From Aquificaceae bacterium (lineage in GTDB: Bacteria > Aquificota > Aquificia > Aquificales > Aquificaceae), in the NCBI GenBank assembly GCA_015490215.1, contig WFYH01000013.1, positions 1-11,153 on the forward strand: a stretch of DNA of 11,153 nucleotides, given 5' to 3'. Positions 1 through 6,584 of this stretch are shown piece by piece. The first letter of the stretch is position 1. Every line of letters starts with the position of its first letter. The notes under the pieces were generated by a model. That model did not search any database. It was not told the DNA's origin and saw nothing but the letters and a program-made list of their open reading frames with translations. A program made the translations under genes and the position numbers.

Positions 1-369
1 AGGGAGATGTCCTTCGGTGTCCTTGAGGGGAGAGACTTCTGGGAGCTATACGACAAGGAAAGGAAGATGATGAGGAGCTGGCTGGTAAACCCCAAAGACA
101 ACCCCCTGCCCTCTCAGGAACCCGTTGAAAGCTTCCGCAGGAGAATAGAAGAACTCTTAGAGGATGTCCTCTCAAGGGAGGAGGAGGTTATAGCCCTCGT
201 GGGTCATGGCGGAACACTGCACGGTTTGGTTTGCTTGGCTTTGGGGCTTGATATGGACAAACTTTGGCATGTTCACATGGACAACACAGGCGTTACCCTC
301 CTTGAGTACGATGGCTCCTTTAGGATCTCTTATATGAACAGGCTGTGTCATTTGAAAGGCTTGGACTGA
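1..369 (+). CDS. Histidine phosphatase superfamily protein, 3' part (5' end outside window)
   Basis: Open frame from the first base to TGA at 367-369, giving the last 122 residues. The frame is open upstream of the first ATG at 7, so the gene begins before the window and its first catalytic motif (RHG) is not visible. What is seen fits the cofactor-independent branch of the histidine phosphatase (dPGM-like) superfamily: an early E..FG.LEGRDF segment, the second catalytic histidine in ALVGHGGTLHGL, and a C-terminal DNTGVTLLEYDG strand followed by N..CHL. Relatives include alpha-ribazole phosphatase, phosphoglycerate mutase-like enzymes and the metal-independent phosphoserine phosphatases known from Hydrogenobacter. 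The last is an attractive guess for this lineage, but substrate cannot be decided from half a protein. It converges with the EAL gene with no base between the two stop codons. Confidence 0.85.
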   Translation, partial: REMSFGVLEGRDFWELYDKERKMMRSWLVNPKDNPLPSQEPVESFRRRIEELLEDVLSREEEVIALVGHGGTLHGLVCLALGLDMDKLWHVHMDNTGVTLLEYDGSFRISYMNRLCHLKGLD

Positions 370-948
370 TCAGAGCTTACCCGCCACGAACCTTTCAAAT
401 TCACTCGGTGGCATGGGTTTGCCGAAGAAGTAACCTTGCCCGAAGTCAAAACCTAAATCCCTGAGAATGCCCACCTGTTGCTCCTTCTCTATACCTTCGG
501 CTACTGTCTTAAGACCGAAGGAGCGTGCAAGGGAGAGGGAAGCCTTTACTATCTCAAAGTTTTCCCTGTCCTTGGGAAGGTCCTTTATAAATTCCTTGTC
601 AACCTTTATAGAGTATACGGGCAGCTTTTTCAGGTAAGCAAGCGAAGAGTAACCCGTTCCGAAGTCGTCTATGTATATTCTCACGCCTCTGCTCTTTAGA
701 AGTTTCAGGATGTCTATAAAGAGGGTCACATCCTCCATCAGAGCGGATTCAGTTATCTCCGCTTCCAAAGAAACGTGCTCCTTAAAGTTTTTAGTCACAA
801 GATTAAGAAGGCTTTCCACAAAGGAAGGGATCTTGAACTGGATCGGGGATATGTTCACCGCAACGGGGATATAGAGCCCCTTCTTGCTCCATTCCCTCAT
901 TTGACGGGTAGCCTCTTCAAGGATCCACCTACCCACGTCGTGGATCAA
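370..948 (-). CDS. EAL-domain remnant (c-di-GMP phosphodiesterase), severed C-terminal part of the GGDEF/EAL gene
   Basis: This is the downstream part of an EAL phosphodiesterase domain, in the same reading frame as the GGDEF gene upstream and separated from it by a TGA at 1030-1032. The codons between that stop and 948 still read as EAL protein (AEALIRWQREGKLVPP and on to FIPLLEE). Later catalytic and metal-binding positions are intact: N in VNISPIQF, E in EITESAL, DD in IDDFGTGYSS, K in SIKVDKEFI, E in VAEGIE, and GQGYFFGKPMP at the end. The start given here is a TTG with a GGAGG 8 nt upstream. If translated on its own, the product would lack the EAL motif glutamate and the first strands of the barrel, so it should not hydrolyse c-di-GMP. 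It is best read as part of one gene, 370-2820. Its stop TGA directly abuts the stop of the histidine phosphatase gene. Confidence 0.7.
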   Translation of the reverse strand: MIHDVGRWILEEATRQMREWSKKGLYIPVAVNISPIQFKIPSFVESLLNLVTKNFKEHVSLEAEITESALMEDVTLFIDILKLLKSRGVRIYIDDFGTGYSSLAYLKKLPVYSIKVDKEFIKDLPKDRENFEIVKASLSLARSFGLKTVAEGIEKEQQVGILRDLGFDFGQGYFFGKPMPPSEFERFVAGKL

Positions 949-1029
949 ACTCGTTTCCTCCAGAAGGGGAATAAACTTGAGGGGCGGGACGAGTTTGCCT
1001 TCCCTTTGCCATCGTATTAGCGCCTCCGC

Positions 1030-1032
1030 TCA
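1030..1032 (-). other. In-frame TGA interrupting the GGDEF-EAL gene just before the EAL motif
   Basis: On the minus strand the codons run GGC AGG GTG GTG TGA GCG GAG GCG CTA ATA CGA TGG, that is GRVV*AEALIRW. EAL domains nearly always carry G at this place (GRVVGxEALLRW type). A single G-to-T change of GGA to TGA explains the stop without any frame change: positions 2820 and 948 are in the same frame. It could be a real nonsense mutation, a base-calling error or a readthrough site; the sequence alone cannot tell. Confidence 0.85.
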
Positions 1033-2820
1033 CACCACCCTGCCCGTTGAAAGGCTGACCTTGGGCTGGTAGAAGAGAAGGAGCTCACCCCTCTCAAGAG
1101 CCTTTTGAAGTTTGCTTCTCATGGTAACCTTTTCTATGGGGGTGGGTCCTTCAGTCTCGTAGAAGAAAGAGACCTTGTTGCCTCCCAGCTCCTTCGCCCT
1201 TTGGACTGCGGTTATAGCCTTAGAGAGTAGATCGCTGTAGGCTTGGGCGTCCGCAGGGAAAAGGGCAACGCCTACGGAGGCGGTAAGGTTTAGAGAGTAG
1301 GAACCTACCTTAAAGGGTTTACTTAGGACCTCTTTAATTGTGTCTAAACCTCTGTCAAGGACGCTGAAAAGGTCACGGGCTGATATCAGCACTGCTATCT
1401 CGTCGCCCCCTATCTTACCTATAAGGGTCTTCTTTCCGAAGGCCCCTATGAGTCTGTCCGCTAGGTCCTTCAGGATCTGATCCCCCGCTTCGTGACCGAA
1501 GGCTTCGTTTATCTCCCTGAACCTGTCTATGTCAAGCACTATGAGGGCGCACTTTTTGCTTTTCCTTTTTGCCTCTTCTATCTCAAGTGCCATCCTCTTT
1601 ACGAAGTTCTGTCTGTTGAGCAGGTTTGTAAGGGAGTCCTTTACCTCAAGGTTCCTTACCCTATCCTCCACTTCAATCTTTCTCAGACCGAAGTTTATAT
1701 CTCCCAGAATTTCCACCAGCAGGGCAACCTCCTCTTCAAGGAAGCTTCTGCAACAATCCTTACCTACAAGCAGGAAGAGGTTCCCCTCCTTAGAGCCTAT
1801 ACAGGCGGAGGTGGTTCTGGAGGAAAAGGAACCCTTTTCCGCCAAGGGTATGGGGCTTCCCTTGGAGTATATCCCCACGTATCTGAAGCCCGCATCAAAG
1901 AGTATGTCAACAGCGGCTGACAGGAAAACCTTTCTGTTTCTTTCAGAGGTCATGAGCATGTTCATCCTGCTGAGGGTCTGGTAGAGTATCTGGATCCTTC
2001 TGAACTGCTCTTCGGCGGAAAATCTGTCCCTGAGATCTCTGAAGGAGCACACCAACAGTTTGCCCTTTGCGGTGTAAAAGGTTGAATACTCCGCCTCAGC
2101 GGGGATCAGGACCTTATCCTTCTTGTTTTCAAGGTAGAGGATTTCACGCCTGCGGTAGATATCCTTCCCGCTCAGATACTTCAGCCTGAAAACGTGCCTA
2201 AACTCCTTGGGATATATCCATTCCGCTTCCCTTCCGACAAGCTCATCCCTTGGAACTCCCAAAAGCTCCGAAGCGGACTCGTTGGTTTCAACTATCCTTC
2301 CGCTTTGGGTGTCTACAACGACTATGGCATCCTTTACGGCGTTGAGCACCTCCCTGCACCTCGGCAGACTGTCGGTGGAGATGTCTATCTGACCCAAGTT
2401 GTCGGTGGCAAAGAGCAAGTATTTAGCGAGGGCAAGGATTGTAAAGGAAACCTCTTCCCTCTTTACACTACCAGAAATTAGCGGGATAGCTTCAACGATC
2501 CACCTTGACAGGGCTTCAAGGTAGCAATCGTATCGGGCAAGCTTGGAGGAGGTTATCCCTTCCGTGTCCCTGTCCGCATCCCCCTCTCCCCTCCTTAGGA
2601 GGTCTTTAAGGATGCTCAGGTATTTCTTTCCCAAATCCTTTGCAAGGGTGGGGTCTCCCCTCGGGAGTATGTAGGAGAAAAACTTCTCAAAAAGCTCTGA
2701 CAGGCGGTCATCCCCTACCGCACCGAGCAGGGTCCGCAGGTATCTGAGTTCTTCCCCTGTCAGGTAGAGGGTTCGCCTTTCGGTATCGTAAAACTGTATC
2801 CCTCCCAGAAAGGCTACCAT
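1030..2820 (-). CDS. PAS-GAF-GGDEF diguanylate cyclase, truncated at the start of its EAL domain
   Basis: Cytosolic c-di-GMP signalling protein of 596 residues with no membrane segment seen. In order: an unrecognised mostly helical region (about 1-150); a PAS domain (about 155-265, with AIVVVDTQSGRIVETNES); a GAF-like domain (about 280-390, ending in the usual EEEVALLVEILGDI helix); a GGDEF domain (about 393-555) starting DSLTNLLNR, with DIDRFREIN, GHEAGD and the signature GGDEI near 471-475; then about 20 residues opening an EAL domain (LLLFYQPKVSLSTGRVV) before an in-frame TGA. The signature has Ile in place of Phe, and no RxxD inhibitory site precedes it. ATG at 2820 is chosen because AAAGGG lies 6 nt upstream; a TTG at 2826 would touch that site directly. 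With the 370-948 segment it would form one PAS-GAF-GGDEF-EAL protein of 816 codons. Diguanylate cyclase activity of the truncated form is plausible but inferred. Confidence 0.9.
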   Translation of the reverse strand: MVAFLGGIQFYDTERRTLYLTGEELRYLRTLLGAVGDDRLSELFEKFFSYILPRGDPTLAKDLGKKYLSILKDLLRRGEGDADRDTEGITSSKLARYDCYLEALSRWIVEAIPLISGSVKREEVSFTILALAKYLLFATDNLGQIDISTDSLPRCREVLNAVKDAIVVVDTQSGRIVETNESASELLGVPRDELVGREAEWIYPKEFRHVFRLKYLSGKDIYRRREILYLENKKDKVLIPAEAEYSTFYTAKGKLLVCSFRDLRDRFSAEEQFRRIQILYQTLSRMNMLMTSERNRKVFLSAAVDILFDAGFRYVGIYSKGSPIPLAEKGSFSSRTTSACIGSKEGNLFLLVGKDCCRSFLEEEVALLVEILGDINFGLRKIEVEDRVRNLEVKDSLTNLLNRQNFVKRMALEIEEAKRKSKKCALIVLDIDRFREINEAFGHEAGDQILKDLADRLIGAFGKKTLIGKIGGDEIAVLISARDLFSVLDRGLDTIKEVLSKPFKVGSYSLNLTASVGVALFPADAQAYSDLLSKAITAVQRAKELGGNKVSFFYETEGPTPIEKVTMRSKLQKALERGELLLFYQPKVSLSTGRVV

Positions 2821-2826
2821 ACCCAA

Positions 2827-2832
2827 CCCTTT
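2827..2832 (-). promoter_or_regulatory. Shine-Dalgarno AAAGGG deciding the GGDEF gene start
   Basis: Minus-strand AAAGGG sits 6 nt before ATG 2820. The alternative TTG at 2826 directly follows it with no spacer, so the ATG is favoured. Confidence 0.6.
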
Positions 2833-2856
2833 AAATTTAGGTGCTTTTTACCGAAG

Positions 2857-2864
2857 AGGGAGGG
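2857..2864 (+). promoter_or_regulatory. Purine-rich AGGGAGGG, possible Shine-Dalgarno for an upstream rimP TTG start
   Basis: AGGGAGGG lies 7 nt before an in-frame TTG at 2872, which would add MRFIINI to RimP. This competes with the ATG at 2893, which has no Shine-Dalgarno at normal spacing. Lies within the 72-nt region between divergent genes. Confidence 0.35.
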
Positions 2865-2879
2865 TAATTTTTTGCGATT

Positions 2880-2885
2880 TATAAT
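2880..2885 (+). promoter_or_regulatory. Candidate -10 box TATAAT for the rimP operon
   Basis: A perfect TATAAT is followed by 7 nt and then ATG 2893. Transcription from it would begin at or one base before the start codon, giving a leaderless mRNA. No convincing -35 hexamer is seen 16-18 nt upstream (AGGGAG lies there), so the call is tentative. The same AT-rich segment could also serve the divergent GGDEF gene. Confidence 0.4.
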
Positions 2886-2892
2886 AAACATC

Positions 2893-3366
2893 ATGCAAAT
2901 AGACAGCAGAGAAGTGGAGAGAAAAACAAAAGAGTTGGTTCAGCCCATCATAAGCAGGATGGGCTACCGCCTCTTTGACGTTGAGTTTAAATCCGAAAGG
3001 GGTTGGGTTCTGAGAATAATAATAGACAAGCCGGGAGGGGTCACCATAAAGGACTGCGAAGAGGTCAGCAGGAAAATAAGCGCCCTTCTGGATGTTGAGG
3101 ATATGATCCCCTTCTCTTACATGCTTGAGATATCGTCTCCCGGATTGACGAGAGAGCTGGAAAAACCGGAGCACTACGAGTTCTTCAAGGGAAGGCTCGT
3201 TAAAGTGGTTCTCAGGGAACCCGTGGGCGGCAAAAGGGAAGCCCTCGGATATGTGGAAGGAGTCAAAGAGGGTATAATAACCCTGCGAGAAAAGGACAAA
3301 GGGGATCAGCTCCACATACCCTTTTCCGCAATAGCTAAGGGAAGGCTGGAGCCGGAGAAATGGTAA
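2893..3366 (+). CDS. rimP: Ribosome maturation factor RimP
   Basis: RimP binds the 30S subunit and helps its maturation. The 157-residue product has the family plan: an N-terminal alpha/beta domain (VQPIISRMGYRLFDVEF, then GWVLRIIIDKPGG and DCEEVSRKISALLD), the signature LEISSPGLTREL, and a C-terminal SH3-like barrel (FFKGRLVKVVL through IPFSAIAKGRLEPEKW). Length is normal for the family. ATG 2893 is chosen because the family usually begins close to this helix, but a TTG at 2872 in frame has a better Shine-Dalgarno (AGGGAGGG, 7 nt away). The ATG instead has a TATAAT 7 nt upstream, suggesting a leaderless message. It heads a plus-strand operon, and its last 7 nt overlap nusA, the standard rimP-nusA arrangement. 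Confidence 0.93.
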   Translation: MQIDSREVERKTKELVQPIISRMGYRLFDVEFKSERGWVLRIIIDKPGGVTIKDCEEVSRKISALLDVEDMIPFSYMLEISSPGLTRELEKPEHYEFFKGRLVKVVLREPVGGKREALGYVEGVKEGIITLREKDKGDQLHIPFSAIAKGRLEPEKW

Positions 3367-4364
3367 AGAACATCAGAAAACTCATAGAACAAGTGGCAAA
3401 GGAGAAGGATCTACCCGAAAGGGTGGTAGAGTATGCCCTTAAAAACGCCATAGCCATAGCAATACGCAAGGACAAGAAGATAAGGGATCCCCTTGATATA
3501 GAGTTCGCCGACGATGGTATAAAGGTTTACATAGTAAAGAAAAAGGGAAAGAGAAAGGAGAGGTTCCCTCTGAACATATCCACCGAGGATGTGAACAGAA
3601 TTGCCGCTTACGCCGCCAAGGAGGAGTTTCTAAACGAACTTGAGAGGGCGGAAAGGGAAAGGGGCTTTTTGGAATACAAAGAGCTTGAGGGGGAGATAGT
3701 TACGGGGATAGTAAGGAAGGTCTTTGATAACGGTGACGTGCTCGTGGACCTAGGGAAGGTGGATGCGGTCCTTCCCAGAAGGGAGCAGATACCCGGGGAA
3801 GAATACAAGGTAAACGACAAGGTTAAGGCTCTCCTTTTGGAGGTGAAAAAGGTTCACGGGGAGCCGAGGCTCTTGCTCTCCCGCACCCACCCCATGTTTC
3901 TGAAGAGGCTCCTTGAGAGCGACATCCCCGAGGTGGCGGAGAAGGATATAGAGATAAAGGCGGTTGCCCGCATACCCGGTGAAAGGGCAAAGGTAGCGGT
4001 TTACGCCAAGGATCTGAGGATGGATCCGGTGGGCATAGTAGTGGGTCTGAGGGGTTCAAGGATACAACCCGTTTCGGAGGAACTCAGAGGTGAGAGGATA
4101 GACGTGATAAGGTGGACGGACCAAGAGGAGGAGTTCATAAGCAGAGCGCTTTCCCCCGCACAGCCGACCGCCATAAGGCTCTTTCCCGAAGAGAAGAAGG
4201 CGGAGGTTGCGGTTCCCAAGGATCAGCTCTCCTTGGCTATAGGCAGGAAGGGGTCAAACGTCAAACTTGCCCATAAGCTGACAGGCTGGCATATAGATGT
4301 AATGTCGGAGGAGGACTTTGAGAGACTTTCCGAACTTAGAAACTCAGGATCCTCCGAGCAATAA
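3360..4364 (+). CDS. nusA: Transcription termination/antitermination factor NusA
   Basis: NusA binds RNA polymerase and the nascent RNA, controlling pausing, termination and antitermination. The 334 residues show an N-terminal polymerase-binding domain (1-108), an S1 domain (about 110-176, GEIVTGIVRKVFDNGDVLVDLG), then two KH domains: VARIPGERAKVAVYA with the GLRGSRI loop (about 202-234) and AVPKDQLSLAIGRKGSNVKLA (about 284-304). The N-terminal domain appears about 20-30 residues shorter than in E. coli, and the acidic C-terminal repeats of enterobacteria are absent, as is common outside Proteobacteria. ATG 3360 has GGAG 8 nt upstream inside rimP. The usual downstream partners ylxR and infB are not here; rlmD follows instead, overlapping in another frame. 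Confidence 0.96.
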   Translation: MVKNIRKLIEQVAKEKDLPERVVEYALKNAIAIAIRKDKKIRDPLDIEFADDGIKVYIVKKKGKRKERFPLNISTEDVNRIAAYAAKEEFLNELERAERERGFLEYKELEGEIVTGIVRKVFDNGDVLVDLGKVDAVLPRREQIPGEEYKVNDKVKALLLEVKKVHGEPRLLLSRTHPMFLKRLLESDIPEVAEKDIEIKAVARIPGERAKVAVYAKDLRMDPVGIVVGLRGSRIQPVSEELRGERIDVIRWTDQEEEFISRALSPAQPTAIRLFPEEKKAEVAVPKDQLSLAIGRKGSNVKLAHKLTGWHIDVMSEEDFERLSELRNSGSSEQ

Positions 4365-5631
4365 AAGTATAAGGCTCAAGATAGAAAAGCTCGTATACGG
4401 GGGCTACGGTCTGGGTCACTGGAAGGACAAGGCTGTTTTGACCCGCTACTCCGCCCCAAATGAGCTTGCGGAGGTAAGCGTACTTGAAGAGAAGAAGGAC
4501 TACATAGAAGCTCAGGTTGAGAGGGTGATCATATCCTCAAACGTTCGCAGGGAAGCCCCCTGCCCCCACTACGGGGTGTGCGGCGGGTGCCAGATCCAGC
4601 ACATAGAATACGACGCCCAAGTTGAAGCAAAAGAGGAGATACTCCTTGAGACCCTTCAGAGGATAGGCAAGATAAAAGAGGTAAACCTTTTGGATAGTGT
4701 CTATTCGGGTCAAGAGTTCGGTTACAGGATAAGGGTCCAGTTCAAGGTAAAGGACGGAAGAGTGGGCTTTTTCAAGTGGGGAAGCAAAGAGGTGGTAGAT
4801 GTAGAATCCTGCCCCTTGGCTCACCCCAAGATAAACGAGCTTCTGCCCCACATTAAGGAGTGCGCCAAATACATAAGGGAGCTTCAAGAGATCCACGTCT
4901 CCTACTCCCCCTCGGAGGACACCTATCTGGTCAAGTTCGTCTCCCCAACCGAGATAGATAAGGGCTTCCTTACGAACCTCAAGGAGGACTGCCTGCCCGA
5001 GTCGGTGGTAGGGATCGGGGATTACTCAAGGCTGAGGAACCTACTAAACAGGCGCTACTGGATAGGCAAGGACTACCTCTTTATGAAGGTGGGCAGGTGG
5101 ACCTTCAGGGTAAGTGCGGACGCCTTCTTTCAGGTCAACCACACCCTTTGGGAGAGGTTTATAGAGGCAGTCACAGAAAAGGTCAGCTTCAAGAAGGCGG
5201 TAGACCTCTACTGCGGTGTAGGTTTCTTCACACTGCCCCTTTCGGAAAAGGGCAACTTCATAGAAGGCTCCGACATAGGGGTCTCCGCAATAAACGATGC
5301 CCAATACAACGCAAAGGTAAACGGCAGGGACAACGTGGTATTTGTAAAGTCCGACGCCTACAGGCACCTAAAGAGCAGAGCGGGAGAAGTTTTAGACTTG
5401 GTGGTTTTAGATCCACCCAGAAGCGGTCTTGAAAACAACGAGATAGACCTGCTTGTAAAGAACAAACCCGAAAGGATCATATACATCTCCTGCAACCCTT
5501 CAACCTTGGCAAGAGACCTTAAGGTTCTCCTGAAGGGGGGCTACAGGCTTGAGGGCGTAAGGCTTGTGGACATGTTCCCCCAAACATACCACATAGAGAG
5601 CATAAGCTACCTCACGGTGGACAAACCTTGA
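4318..5631 (+). CDS. rlmD: 23S rRNA (uracil-5-)-methyltransferase, RlmD/TrmA family
   Basis: SAM-dependent enzyme making 5-methyluridine in RNA, most likely in 23S rRNA. The 437 residues comprise an N-terminal TRAM RNA-binding domain (about 17-72), a four-cysteine iron-sulfur motif (C82, C88, C91 in CPHYGVCGGC, plus C165), a central RNA-binding part, FFQVN (270-274), the SAM-binding loop DLYCGVGFF (296-304), DPPRSGL (365-371), the nucleophile C392 in ISCNPSTLARDL, and the general base E427 in YHIES. The Fe-S motif points to the RlmD/RlmC side of the family rather than TrmA; the exact target base (U1939, U747 or both) is not certain. TTG 4318 is the only in-frame start near the expected N-terminus. 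It has GGAGG 6 nt upstream and lies 47 nt inside nusA. A rare start nearer SIRLKIEKL cannot be excluded. Confidence 0.9.
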   Translation: MRDFPNLETQDPPSNKSIRLKIEKLVYGGYGLGHWKDKAVLTRYSAPNELAEVSVLEEKKDYIEAQVERVIISSNVRREAPCPHYGVCGGCQIQHIEYDAQVEAKEEILLETLQRIGKIKEVNLLDSVYSGQEFGYRIRVQFKVKDGRVGFFKWGSKEVVDVESCPLAHPKINELLPHIKECAKYIRELQEIHVSYSPSEDTYLVKFVSPTEIDKGFLTNLKEDCLPESVVGIGDYSRLRNLLNRRYWIGKDYLFMKVGRWTFRVSADAFFQVNHTLWERFIEAVTEKVSFKKAVDLYCGVGFFTLPLSEKGNFIEGSDIGVSAINDAQYNAKVNGRDNVVFVKSDAYRHLKSRAGEVLDLVVLDPPRSGLENNEIDLLVKNKPERIIYISCNPSTLARDLKVLLKGGYRLEGVRLVDMFPQTYHIESISYLTVDKP

Positions 5632-5633
5632 AG

Positions 5634-6584
5634 ATGGAACGTCCCATCTCCCGTAAGGTATCGGAACTTATGGAAAGGATGCTCCTGAAAGAACGCATTC
5701 CTTCCTCTCTGCTGCTCTACGGACCCTCGGGTGTGGGGAAGACCACGGGCGCCCTTATCTTTTCTAAGGCGCTCCTGTGCAGGAACCCGAACCCTTGGGC
5801 TTGCGGTGAGTGCACCTCCTGCAGATACATGGACAGGTTCATCAAAAACCTAAGGGAGGAAAACTACGAAGAGATCTCCGTTTACGGAGAGGTGGCGGGG
5901 AAGAAGGTTCTGCTCTACTTGGCGGGAGAGCACCCCGACTTTATGGTCCTCGTCCCCAGTCCGAGGAACATAAGGATAGACCAGATAAGGGAGCTAAAGG
6001 AGTTCGCCTTCAGAAAACCCGCCCTCTCTGAGAAGAAGGTAGCCCTTATAGATGACGCTCACCTTATGAACAGGGAATCAGCTAACGCCCTGCTCAAGGT
6101 TTTGGAGGAACCTCCCGAAGACACCCACCTTATACTTGTTTCGGAAGGCAAAGAATCTTTGCTTCCCACGATCCTGTCAAGGACCGTCCAGATAGAGTTT
6201 CCGCCCCTTGAAGAGGAGGAGTTTTACAAACTGCTCGGGGAAGAAAACAGGGACCTTTACGAGCTTTCGGGAGGTAGCCTAACGCTGGCACGGGCTATCA
6301 AAGAGAAACCCGAGATACTCAAGATAGCGGAAGACATCCTATCCTCGGATCCCGAGAGGCTGTTTTTAGCCCTTCAGGAGGCGGACAAGCTTGAAGACAA
6401 GAAACTGCTGATTTACATTTTGGAGGAAAAGATTAAAAAGTCCCTTTTGAGGGGAGATCTCGGATATGATAAATTTGAGCTTGCCATGGAAAGGCTAAGA
6501 GAGATATCCACAGCTTTGGATAGAGGTCTCAAGCTGAGCCTCGCCCTTCTAAATTTGCACATCCTTTTGGAGGAAAGGTCATGA
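5634..6584 (+). CDS. holB: DNA polymerase III delta' subunit (clamp loader)
   Basis: Clamp-loader ATPase-fold subunit that helps load the beta sliding clamp at replication primers. The 316 residues contain Walker A GPSGVGKT (30-37), a four-cysteine zinc module (C49, C57, C60, C63), the HPDF segment (about 100), Walker B-like ALIDDAH (about 137-143), the helix NALLKVLEEPP, and the SRT sensor motif (182-184); the rest is the helical collar region. Walker A is complete, unlike E. coli delta'. About 35 residues separate the zinc module from HPDF, where a few are usual. The lack of a long C-terminal extension and the adjacency to PSP1/ricT (as in Firmicutes holB-yaaT) favour HolB over DnaX. A TTG at 5628 overlapping the rlmD stop (TTGA), with GGTGG 7 nt upstream, is an equally plausible start adding MK. 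Confidence 0.9.
   Translation: MERPISRKVSELMERMLLKERIPSSLLLYGPSGVGKTTGALIFSKALLCRNPNPWACGECTSCRYMDRFIKNLREENYEEISVYGEVAGKKVLLYLAGEHPDFMVLVPSPRNIRIDQIRELKEFAFRKPALSEKKVALIDDAHLMNRESANALLKVLEEPPEDTHLILVSEGKESLLPTILSRTVQIEFPPLEEEEFYKLLGEENRDLYELSGGSLTLARAIKEKPEILKIAEDILSSDPERLFLALQEADKLEDKKLLIYILEEKIKKSLLRGDLGYDKFELAMERLREISTALDRGLKLSLALLNLHILLEERS

Noticed and set aside
1030..1032. Selenocysteine codon
   Set aside because: The family has Gly here, not Cys, and no selenocysteine context was seen. A simple GGA-to-TGA change is enough.
949..1040. Frameshift between the GGDEF gene and the EAL segment
   Set aside because: Codon positions from 2820 to 948 are in the same frame, and the translation continues AEALIRW directly after the TGA. 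It is a nonsense codon, not an indel.
2848..3315. 155-codon open frame antisense to rimP
   Set aside because: Lies almost wholly opposite rimP, which has family signatures; no motif of its own.
5634..6584. DnaX (gamma/tau) rather than HolB
   Set aside because: It has Walker A and zinc cysteines like DnaX, but is short, lacks the long C-terminal part, and sits next to ricT as holB does in other bacteria.
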